This document shows positions 34,007 to 42,524 of a DNA stretch of 64,000 nucleotides, one piece after another. Source of the stretch: Palsa-504 sp963847965 (lineage in GTDB: Bacteria; Actinomycetota; Actinomycetes; Streptosporangiales; Streptosporangiaceae); NCBI GenBank assembly GCA_963847965.1, contig CAWKCG010000001.1:124001-188000 (forward strand), written 5' to 3'. Each line of letters begins with the position of its first letter. Positions within the stretch are counted from its first letter, which is position 1. Below the pieces are notes generated by a model. The model ran no database searches, was not told the DNA's origin, and saw nothing but the letters and a program-made list of their open reading frames with translations. The position numbers and the translations under genes were made by a program.

Positions 34007-35307
34007 TGCGCCTTCGTCTCCTCGTTGACCGCGGTGAGGGCGTCGATGAGGATCCCGAGGCCTTCCTTCGCCTCGGCCTCGCTCAGCGTCAGCGGCGGCG
34101 CCATCCGCAGGGTGTGCCCGTAGAGGCCGCCCTTGCCGACCAGCAGGCCGCGTTCGCGGGTCGCCTCGAGCATTGCGGCCGCCAGCGGCGGGCTCGCCTT
34201 CCCGGTGGCCGGGTCGACCAGGTTGACGGCGAACATCAGGCCCTTGCCGCGCACCTCGCCTACGATGTCCAGCGTGCCGGCCGCCTCGCGCAGCCCGTCG
34301 ATGATGATCCGGCCTACGACGGCGGCGTTGCGCTGCAGGTCGTGGGAGAGCACGTAGTCCAGGGTGGCGTTGGCCGCCGCGGTGGCGAGCGGGTTGCCGC
34401 CGAAGGTGGAGATGCCGTTGCCGCGGATCCCGTCGAGCAGCTCGCCGCGGGCGACCACGCCGCCGATGGCGAAGCCGTTGCCCAGGCCCTTGGCGAACGT
34501 CATCGCGTCCGGGGTGATCCCGTGCGCCGAGATGCCCCAGAAGTGCTCGCCGGTGCGCCCCCACCCGGTCTGCACCTCGTCGGAGACGATCAGGATGCCG
34601 TGCTCGTCGAGGACTTCCTTGTACGCCGCGAACAGCCCGTCGGGGGCCATGGTGAACCCGCCCACGCCCTGCACCGGCTCGGCCAGCAGGCAGCCGACGT
34701 CGGCGGGGTGGATGCCAGCCGACAGCAGGGCCCGGAGGTCGTCCACGCAGGCGTTGATGTACTCCTCGTCTGACATATGCCGGTAGGCGGGAAGCCTCCG
34801 GTCCGTGCCATGCAGATAATGAGCGCCGAACGGATCGTGGCTCGACATCTTCCACGCCGCTACCCCGGTCACGGAGACGGCGCCGAACGAGCGTCCGTGG
34901 TAACTGCCGCGCATCGCGAGCACCAGGCTGGCGTTGCGCGCCGTCAGGGCGGCCAGGAGCGCGGTCTCGTTCGCCTCGGTGCCGGAGTTGGTGAAGAATA
35001 CCTTCGCGTTGGCGATGCCCGACAGCTTGACGATCTTCTCGGCCAGCTCGACCTGGTTGCGGATCAGGTACAGCGTCGAGGTGTGCACGACGCCGGAGGC
35101 GATCTGGCGCTGGACCGCCTCGCGTACCTCGGGTACGTCATAGCCGAGCATGTTGGTGAGGATGCCGGCGAAGAAGTCCAGGTAGGTTCGGCCCTGACCG
35201 TCGGTGACGCGGCAGCCTTGGCCGCTGACGATCTCGATGGGCTCGTCGTAGTAGATCCCGACCCAGTTCGGGATGACCGCGCGATGGCGGGCGAGAAGCT
35301 CAGACAT
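34003..35307 (-). CDS. class III omega-amino acid aminotransferase
   Basis: 434 residues. PLP-dependent class III aminotransferase: VFFTNSGTEANETALLAALTA, YHGRSFGAVSVTG, DEVQTGWGRTGEHFWG and the Schiff-base Lys in MTFAKGLGNGFAIGG. The sequence is close to the AGXT2/beta-alanine-pyruvate or 4-aminobutyrate group; the exact donor cannot be assigned. With the downstream dehydrogenase it forms a two-step route from an omega-amino acid to an acyl-CoA. It is divergent from a PucR regulator, the likely controller. Confidence 0.92.
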   Translation of the reverse strand: MSELLARHRAVIPNWVGIYYDEPIEIVSGQGCRVTDGQGRTYLDFFAGILTNMLGYDVPEVREAVQRQIASGVVHTSTLYLIRNQVELAEKIVKLSGIANAKVFFTNSGTEANETALLAALTARNASLVLAMRGSYHGRSFGAVSVTGVAAWKMSSHDPFGAHYLHGTDRRLPAYRHMSDEEYINACVDDLRALLSAGIHPADVGCLLAEPVQGVGGFTMAPDGLFAAYKEVLDEHGILIVSDEVQTGWGRTGEHFWGISAHGITPDAMTFAKGLGNGFAIGGVVARGELLDGIRGNGISTFGGNPLATAAANATLDYVLSHDLQRNAAVVGRIIIDGLREAAGTLDIVGEVRGKGLMFAVNLVDPATGKASPPLAAAMLEATRERGLLVGKGGLYGHTLRMAPPLTLSEAEAKEGLGILIDALTAVNEETKAQ

Positions 35308-35364
35308 GCCTCTTAGTCTTTCGGATTCCTCGTGGTCAGCGGAACCGACATCATGTAAGGCGTC

Positions 35365-35393
35365 TTGGGCTTGGTTTTACATATAGTATCTTC
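35365..35393 (+). promoter_or_regulatory. PucR promoter, leaderless
   Basis: TTTTACATATAGTATC contains a -10-like TATAGT at 35382-35387, only 6 bases before GTG 35394, so the pucR transcript is probably leaderless. The same 86-base gap must hold the promoter of the divergent aminotransferase operon, consistent with shared control. Confidence 0.5.
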
Positions 35394-37115
35394 GTGCTTC
35401 CCACTGTGGGTGACCTCCTCGGCCTGGACGTCATCAGACGCGGCAGCCCGCAGGTGCTGGCCGGTTTTGAGGGCCTGGGCGCGCGGGTCCGCTGGGTTCA
35501 CGTCCTGGAGCTCGCGGACGCGGCGCACCTGCTGCAGGGCGGCGAGTTCGTGCTGACCACCGGGATCGCGCTGCCGTCTGATCCCGCGCTGCTCGCGCGG
35601 TACGCGGCGGACCTGGCCGGGGCCAGGGTGAGCGCGCTGGCGGTGGAACTCGGCCGGCGGTACGTGGGGACGCTGCCCGCCGCGCTGGTCAGGGCGGCGG
35701 CGGACTGCGGCCTGACGCTGATCGCCTTCGAGCGCGAGGTTCCCTTCGTCGAGATCACCGAGGCGGTCCACGCCTTGATCATCGACGCGCAGCTCGAGGA
35801 ACTGCGCGCCTCGGAGCGCCTGCACGAGGTCTTCACCGAGCTTTCCGTCGCGGGCGCGTCGCCCGACGAGATCGTGCGCCAGGCCGCGATCCTGGCCGGC
35901 CGGCCGGTGATCCTGGCCGACCTCGCGCACCGGGTGCTGGCCTGCGAGCCGGGCAGCGCCGACCCGGCCCGGCTGCTGGCCGGATTCGCCAGGCGCAGCC
36001 GCGCGCTCAGTCCCGCGGGTTCCCGGCCTTCCGGGCTCCCCGCAGGCCGTGCTCCCGGGTCCAGGCGGACGGCCTACGACGAGGCGTCGGGCTGGCTCGT
36101 GACGCCGGTGGGCGCGCGCGGCGAGGACTGGGGACGGGTGATCCTGGTCTGCGATCGCCCGCCGACCGCCACGGACACCGTGCTCCTCGAGCGGACGGCC
36201 ACTACGCTGGCGCTCGGCCGGCTGCTCACGCGGCACAGCGAGAGCCTGGAGCGGCAGGCGCACCGGACGCTGATCAGCGGGATCATCTCACAGGCGCACG
36301 CGGATCCGGCCGAAGCCGCGGTCCGCTCGCGGGCCCTCGGCGTGCCTGTCGACGGGCGCCAGCTCATCGCCATGGTGCTCAGGCTCCGCGAGACGGCTGG
36401 GCCGGGCGCGGCGCTGGGGGCGCTCGGGGTTTCCGCCCACGCCCGGGTGCTCGACCTCGCCGACGCGGCGGCCGCCGCGTGCCGGGCCGAGCGCATCCCC
36501 TCATTGGTCGGGACGCTCGATGACGCCCGCGCCGGAGCCATGCTCTCGCTCAGCGTGCGAGCCGGGCCCGATGAGGTGCTGACCAGGCTCGCCACCCGGG
36601 TCCATGAACGGCTCGGCCCCGACCCCGACGGGCTGGTGATCGGGGTCGGCGAGGCGGTCGGCTCGATCAGGGACGTACGCCGCTCGTTCCTCGAGGCCAG
36701 CCAGGTCGCCGACGTGGCGGCCGAGCGCCCGGACGTCCGGGATCCGCGCGATCCCGCCGGTCTCGCGGCCCGGCCAGCCGCGCCGCCGTTCTACCGGCTG
36801 CCCGACCTGCGCCTGCGCGGGCTGCTGCACCTGCTCCGCGACGACCCGCGGCTGCAGACGTTCGTCGAGCGGGAACTCGGCGCGCTGCTCGCGGCTGAAC
36901 CGGACAGCGGGCTCGTCGGCGTGCTGGCCGCCTACCTGGCCGCCGGGGGCAACAAGGCGGAGGCGGCCAAGGCCTCCCACCTGGCCAGGCCCACCTTCTA
37001 CGAGCGCCTCCGCCGGATCGAGCGGATCCTGGGCACCGACCTGAGGTCGGCCGAATCGCGGACCTCCCTGCACGTCGCGGTGCTCGCCCTGGAGGCGGCC
37101 CGCCGTTCGCCGTAG
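35394..37115 (+). CDS. PucR-family transcriptional regulator
   Basis: 573 residues from GTG 35394. N-terminal PucR sensory domain (LPTVGDLLGLDVIRRGSPQV, LQGGEFVLTTGIAL, IAFEREVPFVEITEAVHALI), then a GGDEF-like central part, then the C-terminal HTH_30 (VLAAYLAAGGNKAEAAKASH, then LARPTFYERLRRIERILG). PucR-type activators control purine, gamma-aminobutyrate or other amine catabolism. Divergent orientation to the aminotransferase/dehydrogenase operon makes that its probable target. Confidence 0.93.
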   Translation: MLPTVGDLLGLDVIRRGSPQVLAGFEGLGARVRWVHVLELADAAHLLQGGEFVLTTGIALPSDPALLARYAADLAGARVSALAVELGRRYVGTLPAALVRAAADCGLTLIAFEREVPFVEITEAVHALIIDAQLEELRASERLHEVFTELSVAGASPDEIVRQAAILAGRPVILADLAHRVLACEPGSADPARLLAGFARRSRALSPAGSRPSGLPAGRAPGSRRTAYDEASGWLVTPVGARGEDWGRVILVCDRPPTATDTVLLERTATTLALGRLLTRHSESLERQAHRTLISGIISQAHADPAEAAVRSRALGVPVDGRQLIAMVLRLRETAGPGAALGALGVSAHARVLDLADAAAAACRAERIPSLVGTLDDARAGAMLSLSVRAGPDEVLTRLATRVHERLGPDPDGLVIGVGEAVGSIRDVRRSFLEASQVADVAAERPDVRDPRDPAGLAARPAAPPFYRLPDLRLRGLLHLLRDDPRLQTFVERELGALLAAEPDSGLVGVLAAYLAAGGNKAEAAKASHLARPTFYERLRRIERILGTDLRSAESRTSLHVAVLALEAARRSP

Positions 37116-37234
37116 CCATCGCCCTGCCGTCCCTATGATGCTGACCGACCGGATGATCTACCGCGATCACCGGGACGGCCGCAGCCGTTGGTCGCTGGCG
37201 CTTGGTATGTGCTGCGGACCGGCGCAGGGTCGTG

Positions 37235-37660
37235 TCAGCTGCCCTCTGCCCGGTTCTTGAGGGCCTCGTTAAGCGCGCGGAAGCTCGCCTCGGCCCGGGC
37301 GAAGGTTCTACCGGAAAAGGCGGTGAGGAGGCCGTGGAAGGTCTCGCTTTGCTCCAGCCGGGTGCCGCCGTCTGCCGGGGTCAGTGCGAAGCGATGCTCG
37401 CCGCTGATGATGCCCGGCAGGCTGGAGACCCACCTCAGCTCCGCGTCCGGGTCGGCGACGGTGATCTTCGGCCTGACGGTCATCAGGCGGCCGTTGGCCG
37501 GGTGGACGCTCCGCAGCGTGATCCTGTTCCCGACGGCGACCTGCCCGGATGCCTCGCGGAACAGCGGGTTCCACTCGGGGTAGCGGCCCAGGTCGGTCAG
37601 GACCGCCCACACGGCCTGCGGCGGGGCGTCGATCTGGATGGTCGCGGACATGGTCTTCAT
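37235..37660 (-). CDS. SRPBCC-fold polyketide cyclase-like protein
   Basis: 141 residues from ATG 37660. START/SRPBCC pattern: ATIQIDAPPQAVWAVLTDLG, YPEWNPLFREASG, then DAELRWVSSLPGIISGEHRF and the long C-terminal helix (FARAEASFRALNEALKNR). Such proteins bind a hydrophobic ligand in a deep cavity; many are small stand-alone proteins of unknown role controlled by a divergent TetR regulator. Only the tail of such a regulator remains here, just upstream. Confidence 0.88.
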   Translation of the reverse strand: MKTMSATIQIDAPPQAVWAVLTDLGRYPEWNPLFREASGQVAVGNRITLRSVHPANGRLMTVRPKITVADPDAELRWVSSLPGIISGEHRFALTPADGGTRLEQSETFHGLLTAFSGRTFARAEASFRALNEALKNRAEGS

Positions 37661-37768
37661 GTGCTGTCCTGCCTGTCGTATCGCCGGCCGCGGGCACGCC
37701 GTGGTCCCCGTCATTTCAGCGTGTACCGTACGCCGTTTTCCGCTGAGCAGGCAGCACCGGCCAGCACG

Positions 37769-37948
37769 GTGCAGCAGAACGCCGCGCAGGTCCAGGCCTT
37801 CGCCCGGGCGGCGGCCAGCGGCCGCTATCCCAATCTCGCCGCGGCCCTCGCCGCCGCCGGCCCGCCGCGCAGCCAGGATGACATCTTCGGATCCTGCATC
37901 GAGCGCCTCATCGACCTGGCCGAACCGGGACTGCAGCAGCCCCGGTGA
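37769..37948 (+). pseudogene. C-terminal remnant of a TetR-family regulator
   Basis: The frame ending at TGA 37946-37948 reads VQAFARAAASGRYPNLAAAL, then AAAGPPRSQDDIFGSCIERL, then IDLAEPGL, which is the typical end of a TetR/AcrR ligand domain. No HTH or start codon precedes it; the N-terminal three quarters have been lost. Its position, divergent to the SRPBCC gene, is where such a regulator normally sits. Confidence 0.6.
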
Positions 37949-38042
37949 CAGTGCTCGCTAACAGACCACAGGCTGCCCACTCGAGTGCTCGCTAATCTAT
38001 TTGAATTTATTCTTTAACACGCTACGAAATATCCTCAAAGGT
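37949..38042. repeat. short direct repeat and AT-rich patch
   Basis: AGTGCTCGCTAA occurs at about 37950 and again at about 37985. It is followed by an unusually AT-rich stretch (TTGAATTTATTCTTTAAC and onward, about 38000-38050) in a roughly 70% GC window. It lies next to the TetR remnant and may be a scar of insertion or deletion. Confidence 0.5.
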
Positions 38043-38170
38043 AACATATCGAGTTGCCGACGGCGCGCCTGGACGGCACGATGGACGAACTACGGGCCGC
38101 CAGTACACCACCGAACCCACCCGTCACCCGGTCTGAGCTGAGCTGAGGTCTGGGCTGAGCCGCGGCCTGG

Positions 38171-38665
38171 TCACGCGTCGAGGACTTGGCCGACCCGCTG
38201 GACGACGGGACCCTCGCAGCTCCAGGGGAAGTTGATCCAGCGGTCGGTACGCCTCCAGACGTAATCGCACTTGATCACCGAGCGGGGCTTCTCGTAGATC
38301 ACCGCGGACCGCACGTCTTCCACCTGGTCCTTGACGAAGGTGTGGACGAGTTCAATGGTCCGCCCGGAGTCGGCGACGTCGTCGGCGATGAGCACCTTCT
38401 TGGCGGAGAAGTCCACTGCGCTGGGCACGGGCGGCAGCATGACCGGCATGTCGAGCGTGCTGCCGACCCCGTCGTAGAACTCGACGTTCATGACGTGCAG
38501 GTTCTTCACGGCCAGCGCGTACCCGAGAGCCCCGGCCAGGAACAGGCCGCCGCGCGCGATGGACAGGATCAGGTCGGGCTCGAATCCGTCGGCCGCGATG
38601 ACCTTCGCGAGCTCCCGGGACGCCTCACCGAAGGCCTGCCAGCTGAGATCCTCACGCTCGTCCAT
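38171..38665 (-). CDS. phosphoribosyltransferase (hypoxanthine/xanthine-type)
   Basis: 164 residues. PRPP-binding signature VLIADDVADSGRT (about residues 90-102), with LILSIARGGLFLAGALGYAL near the N-terminus and a flexible-loop region before it. The domain is like Gpt-type purine phosphoribosyltransferases that salvage hypoxanthine, guanine or xanthine, or regulatory paralogues of them. It is divergent from the sigma factor gene. Confidence 0.88.
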   Translation of the reverse strand: MDEREDLSWQAFGEASRELAKVIAADGFEPDLILSIARGGLFLAGALGYALAVKNLHVMNVEFYDGVGSTLDMPVMLPPVPSAVDFSAKKVLIADDVADSGRTIELVHTFVKDQVEDVRSAVIYEKPRSVIKCDYVWRRTDRWINFPWSCEGPVVQRVGQVLDA

Positions 38666-38763
38666 AGTCCATTCTCATCCGCAGGGCGTTCTTGCGGGAG
38701 TCCTACTCGGTCCGTGCAACGTTCAGCCGGCCCAAGGTGCTCTTACATGGTGTGGAGCCGGTG

Positions 38764-39303
38764 GTGACCGAACCTCGCGACGAGCTTGCCGCCGTTCCTG
38801 ACCTCATCCTCGGCGACGACGAGGACTTCAGCGCGTTCGCGGCATCCAGGTGGCCGGGCCTGGTCCGGCTGGCGTTCGGCCTCACCGGAGACCGCTGGAC
38901 GGCCGAGGACATCGCGCAGACCGCCCTGGCCAAGGCGTACGTAGCCTGGCGCCGGGTCAGCGGGGCGGCCGACCCGGACGCCTACCTTCGCCGCATCCTG
39001 GTGAACGCGAGCAACCGCAGGTTCCGCAAGCGCCGGGTGACTGAGCAGCCCGGCGACCCGCCGGAGATGGCGGTGGAGGGTCCCGCCGACCTGGTCGGAG
39101 AGCGGGCCGCCCTGCTGGCGGCGCTGCGGCAGCTGCCGCCCCGGCAGCGTGCCGTCATCGTGCTTCGCTACTGGGATGACCTGACCGACGCGCAGATCGC
39201 CGCCGCCCTGGGCTGCTCGCCAGGCACGGTGCGCAGCCAACTGTCGCGCGCGCTGGCGACGCTGCGCGCCAACCCGGTCTTCGGAGAAGGTGATGAGTGG
39301 TGA
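38764..39303 (+). CDS. SigE-type (SigE family) ECF RNA polymerase sigma factor
   Basis: 179 residues from GTG 38764 (GGAG about 6 bases upstream; GTG at 38752 or 38761 are alternatives). Region 2: FSAFAASRWPGLVRLAFGLT, then RWTAEDIAQTALAKAYVAW and YLRRILVNASNRRFRKRR. Region 4: LPPRQRAVIVLRYWDDLTDA, then QIAAALGCSPGTVRSQLSRA. This is the common actinobacterial SigE-like 50 class. Its stop overlaps the next gene's start, a membrane protein likely to regulate it. Confidence 0.93.
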   Translation: MTEPRDELAAVPDLILGDDEDFSAFAASRWPGLVRLAFGLTGDRWTAEDIAQTALAKAYVAWRRVSGAADPDAYLRRILVNASNRRFRKRRVTEQPGDPPEMAVEGPADLVGERAALLAALRQLPPRQRAVIVLRYWDDLTDAQIAAALGCSPGTVRSQLSRALATLRANPVFGEGDEW

Positions 39304-40463
39304 CCGTAACCGAGGACACCGAACTGCGGCGGCGCGTGGATGACCTGCTGCGGGCCGTCCAGCCATCGATCGTTCCGCTTGATGGGATCGTCCGGCGGGG
39401 CAACAGCATCCGCCTGCGGCGCGCGGGGGCCGCCGTAGTCGGCGTCGGCCTCGCCGGGATCATCGCCGTGACCACCCTGGCGCTGCACGACGGCCGCCAG
39501 TCGGCCTCTCCGGCCGCGGCTCGCACCGGCCCGGCGGCACCCGGCGGGGTGATCGCCCGCGGGACCGTCGACGGGCACGCGTGGCGGCTGGCCGTCCAGG
39601 ACATCGCCGACCCGGGCCATCGGTGCCTGCCCGCGATCGTCCTCAACGGGACCGACGCCGACCCGGTTTACCCCGATGCGGGCTACGGCGCCGCCGTGGC
39701 TCTGGGAGCTCTGCTTCCCGGGGTCGGCTTCGGGTTCATCCAGCTGCCCGCCGATATCCGCGGGATCATCATCAACGGCCGCCAGGACGTCCCGGCGGTC
39801 AACGTGGCCGCCTGCGGGTACCGGTATCACGTCGCCGGCTTCGCGTACTCGCTGGCGCGGGCACCCCGGATCACCGTGGCTAACCCGCCGCCAGGCTGGC
39901 CGGCCGACTTTGCCATGCCGGCCCTGGCCACCAAGCCGCCCGCTACGGCAGTTACCCCCCAGAGCGCGGGCATGTGGGTCAACACCGGCCCGGTCCCCGG
40001 TGAGGCCGCGTCCGGCCTCGTGGCCGCCGGGCACATCTCCGGGCAGGGCTGGTCGATACGGGTCATGTTCGGAACCGGCGGAGACTGCTACTCGTTCAGC
40101 GCATCAGGTTCGCTCGGCAGCGATCAGACGGGCGCCTGCGGCCCGGTCGGCACGCCAGACGGCCCGGAAACCATCGTGGCGCTGCCGCTCGGCTTCTCTT
40201 ATCGCGACCCAAGCCAGCCCGCCTCGGGTGCCACCGGGTACGCCGTTCAGGTGAGTCCGGGCACCGCTCACCTTGAGGCGGCTCTCTCCAACGGGTCATC
40301 CGAGCTGGCGACGCCGCGGGTCGTGGACGGGAGGAAGTACGCGGCGTTCATCGTCCCCGGCCCGCTCCGGCTATCGCGCCTGACCTGGCTCAACGCCGCG
40401 CGACGCGTCATCGCCAGCACCACCGCGCTGCCCCCGTACGGGTACGTGCAGTTCCAGCCCTGA
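39297..40463 (+). CDS. single-pass membrane protein partnered with sigma factor
   Basis: 388 residues from GTG 39297, overlapping the sigma gene by 7 bases. A roughly 45-residue cytoplasmic start (ELRRRVDDLLRAVQPSIVPL, then DGIVRRGNSIRLRR) precedes one helix (AAVVGVGLAGIIAVTTLAL). The remaining 320 residues are extracytoplasmic and beta-rich, with several cysteines (HRCLPAI, AACGYRY, DCYSF, GACGPV). Position and topology suggest an anti-sigma/sensor protein, although no zinc-binding HxxxCxxC anti-sigma motif is present. Confidence 0.82.
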   Translation: MVTVTEDTELRRRVDDLLRAVQPSIVPLDGIVRRGNSIRLRRAGAAVVGVGLAGIIAVTTLALHDGRQSASPAAARTGPAAPGGVIARGTVDGHAWRLAVQDIADPGHRCLPAIVLNGTDADPVYPDAGYGAAVALGALLPGVGFGFIQLPADIRGIIINGRQDVPAVNVAACGYRYHVAGFAYSLARAPRITVANPPPGWPADFAMPALATKPPATAVTPQSAGMWVNTGPVPGEAASGLVAAGHISGQGWSIRVMFGTGGDCYSFSASGSLGSDQTGACGPVGTPDGPETIVALPLGFSYRDPSQPASGATGYAVQVSPGTAHLEAALSNGSSELATPRVVDGRKYAAFIVPGPLRLSRLTWLNAARRVIASTTALPPYGYVQFQP

Positions 40464-40468
40464 GGCGG

Positions 40469-41098
40469 TCAGCGGCCGCCCTCCTCGACCGGGACGTAGC
40501 AGCCTAGCAGGAGATTCATCGACACGCCGTCCGGGTCTTCGGCATCCTTCAGGCTGTCCATGATCTCCTGAAGCTTGCTCACCAGCTCGGCGGCCTTGGC
40601 AGGCGAGACCCTCAGGTCGGAGAAGAACAGCACCGGCTTGCGGTAGGGCTCCTCGGCCGGGGTCTCGTTCCCGGGCAGCCGGTCCGCCCGGAACGCGGCC
40701 CTGAAGCCGTCGAAATACCGCTCGAGCACCGCCTGCACCACCAGCTCGGACTCGTCGGCGTGCTCATAGAGGAAGCCGCGGGCGAGCGTCAGGTCCCGCT
40801 GGCAGGCCTGATACCGCTGCTCAAGGATGCCTGACACCAGGCGAGTGCTGGCCACCCTGATCAGGCCGGCCGCCTCAAGCTGCTTTACGTGCCGGTAGAG
40901 CTTGGTCTGCGGCTCACCGAGTTCCGCGGCCAGTTCCTTGACCGACATGACCGGCAGGTCACGGCCCGACTTCATCAGGGCGGCCAGGATCGCCAGCCGG
41001 GTCGGGTCGGCCATCGCCTTGAGCGCCTCGACGTCGTTCACGGTCCTGACCGCTTGCGGACCTGCCTCCGCCGCCGCCTCCGCCGGGGACTTTTCCAT
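40469..41098 (-). CDS. ArsR-like winged-helix regulator
   Basis: 209 residues from ATG 41098; in-frame ATGs at 41116 and 41128 are possible. HTH: VEALKAMADPTRLAILAALM, then MSVKELAAELGEPQTKLYRH and VKQLEAAGLIRV. The C-terminal half (LARGFLYEHADESELVVQAV, then FSDLRVSPAKAAELVSKL) matches regulators of actinobacterial MFS exporters rather than metal-sensing ArsR; no metal-binding Cys pair is seen. Its promoter region is shared with the divergent MFS gene and contains clear inverted repeats. Confidence 0.9.
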   Translation of the reverse strand: MEKSPAEAAAEAGPQAVRTVNDVEALKAMADPTRLAILAALMKSGRDLPVMSVKELAAELGEPQTKLYRHVKQLEAAGLIRVASTRLVSGILEQRYQACQRDLTLARGFLYEHADESELVVQAVLERYFDGFRAAFRADRLPGNETPAEEPYRKPVLFFSDLRVSPAKAAELVSKLQEIMDSLKDAEDPDGVSMNLLLGCYVPVEEGGR

Positions 41099-41118
41099 GG
41101 AGACATCTTGCCACATAC

Positions 41119-41153
41119 TCACGATCATGTCATCATTCATGTAATCGTGAATG
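41119..41153. promoter_or_regulatory. operator between ArsR-like regulator and MFS gene
   Basis: Two interleaved perfect inverted repeats: TCACGAT (41119-41125) with ATCGTGA (41144-41150), and CATTCA (41134-41139) with TGAATG (41148-41153). The zone is AT-richer than its surroundings and lies just upstream of both starts. It is most likely the binding site by which the regulator represses itself and the exporter. Confidence 0.65.
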
Positions 41154-41179
41154 ATTGTGACAAGGTGAAAGGTCAGGCG

Positions 41180-42487
41180 ATGGGTACCTCCGCAACAGCC
41201 ACCGCTGCGGTGCAGAACGAATCGCGGACTGCGATCGCGCCGCCGCTTCGGCGCAACGTGCAGTTCCAGACGCTGTGGATGGGGATGACCGCCTCCACCG
41301 TGGGTGTCTCGGTCGCGGACGTCGCCTACCCGCTGATCATCCTGGCCATGACCGGCTCCCCCGCCCTGGCCGGGCTGTTCGCGGCGGTCCAGGCCGTCGG
41401 GATGCTGGCCGCGGGCTTGCCAGCCGGCGCGCTGGCCGACCGGTACGACTGCCGCACGATCGTCATCGTGACGGAGGCCGCCCGGGCGGCCGTTACCGCA
41501 GCGGTCGTGGTGGCACTGGTCACCGGCTGGCTGTCGCTGCCCCTGCTGCTCGCCGCCGCCGTGCTCCTCGGCGTCGGGCAGGGGATCAAGGGAGCGGCGG
41601 GACTGCTGCTGACGCGTTCGGTGGTGGCACCTGAGCAGCTGACCAGGGCGCTCACGCAGGACGAGGTCAGGATCAACGGCGCGGCCCTGGCCGGGCCGGC
41701 CATCGGCGGCGCGCTTTACGGGGTTCACGCGCTGGCGCACGCGCTGCCCTTTATGTTCACCGCGGGGTCCTTCCTGGTGGCGCTGGCCGCCGCGGCCCTG
41801 ATGACCATCGTGCCGGGTGGAACGAGGCGCCCGGCCAGGCCGGGCGGGCGGGCGGAGGCCGCATCGCCCACCGCCGAGTCCGGGAGCATGCTGGTCGGCC
41901 TGCGCACGCTCTGGGACCAGCCGGTACTGCGGGCGGCGACGCTGCTGATCATGTTCGTGAACACGATCGGCGCCGGACTTGACCTGATCATCATCGTGAT
42001 CTTGCGTCACCAGGCGGTGCCGCCGGGCATGATCGGGCTGGCGCTCGGCGCGGGCGCGGCCGGCGGCCTGGCCGGGGCGCCTCTGGTCACGATCTTGCAC
42101 AGGCTCAGGCCTGGTGTGCTCATGCTCGCCATGTGCCTGCTGGACGTAGTGATCCTGGCGCTGCTCGCGCTGCCGTTCGGCCCGTGGTGGGTGGCGGGTC
42201 TGCTGTTCACCGTCATGCTCGGCGTACCCGCCATCCGGGTTCTGGTTGACATCCTCGTGATCAGGCAGGCGCCGCCCGAGCAGCGCGGGCGGGTCGTCGC
42301 CGCGCTCATGACGCTGATCGGCCTGGGCATACCCGCAGGCCTGGCGGGCTGCGGGCTGTTGCTGCAGTTCGTCCCGGCCCAGGCCGCGATGCTGACCCTG
42401 GCGGCCACGGAGGCCGTCGGAGTGGCGTACTGCGCCACCAAGCGCCAGCTGCGGCAGGCCCGCTGGCCCGCCGACCCCCCGGCGTAA
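41180..42487 (+). CDS. MFS transporter (drug-exporter-like)
   Basis: 435 residues from ATG 41180, with about 12 membrane helices. MFS features: LWMGMTASTVGVSVADVAYPL in helix 1, GLPAGALADRYDCR as the loop 2-3 motif A, and a central basic loop (GGTRRPARPGGRAEA). Similar to enterobactin exporter EntS-like/MFS_3 proteins of actinomycetes. It is divergent from and probably repressed by the adjacent ArsR-like protein. Substrate unknown. Confidence 0.92.
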   Translation: MGTSATATAAVQNESRTAIAPPLRRNVQFQTLWMGMTASTVGVSVADVAYPLIILAMTGSPALAGLFAAVQAVGMLAAGLPAGALADRYDCRTIVIVTEAARAAVTAAVVVALVTGWLSLPLLLAAAVLLGVGQGIKGAAGLLLTRSVVAPEQLTRALTQDEVRINGAALAGPAIGGALYGVHALAHALPFMFTAGSFLVALAAAALMTIVPGGTRRPARPGGRAEAASPTAESGSMLVGLRTLWDQPVLRAATLLIMFVNTIGAGLDLIIIVILRHQAVPPGMIGLALGAGAAGGLAGAPLVTILHRLRPGVLMLAMCLLDVVILALLALPFGPWWVAGLLFTVMLGVPAIRVLVDILVIRQAPPEQRGRVVAALMTLIGLGIPAGLAGCGLLLQFVPAQAAMLTLAATEAVGVAYCATKRQLRQARWPADPPA

Positions 42488-42524
42488 CGACTCGCCCGGC
42501 GGACCTGGCCCGCCTGACGGGGCA

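Noticed and set aside
32459..34855. 798-codon frame extending the dehydrogenase into the aminotransferase gene
   Set aside because: The first 280 codons are an off-frame reading of the aminotransferase; the GTG at 34006 with a GTGA overlap is the credible start.
40469..42100. Single 543-codon frame joining the ArsR-like gene to sequence antisense of the MFS gene
   Set aside because: Only the part from 41098 downward is regulator-like; the rest is the complement of the MFS gene.
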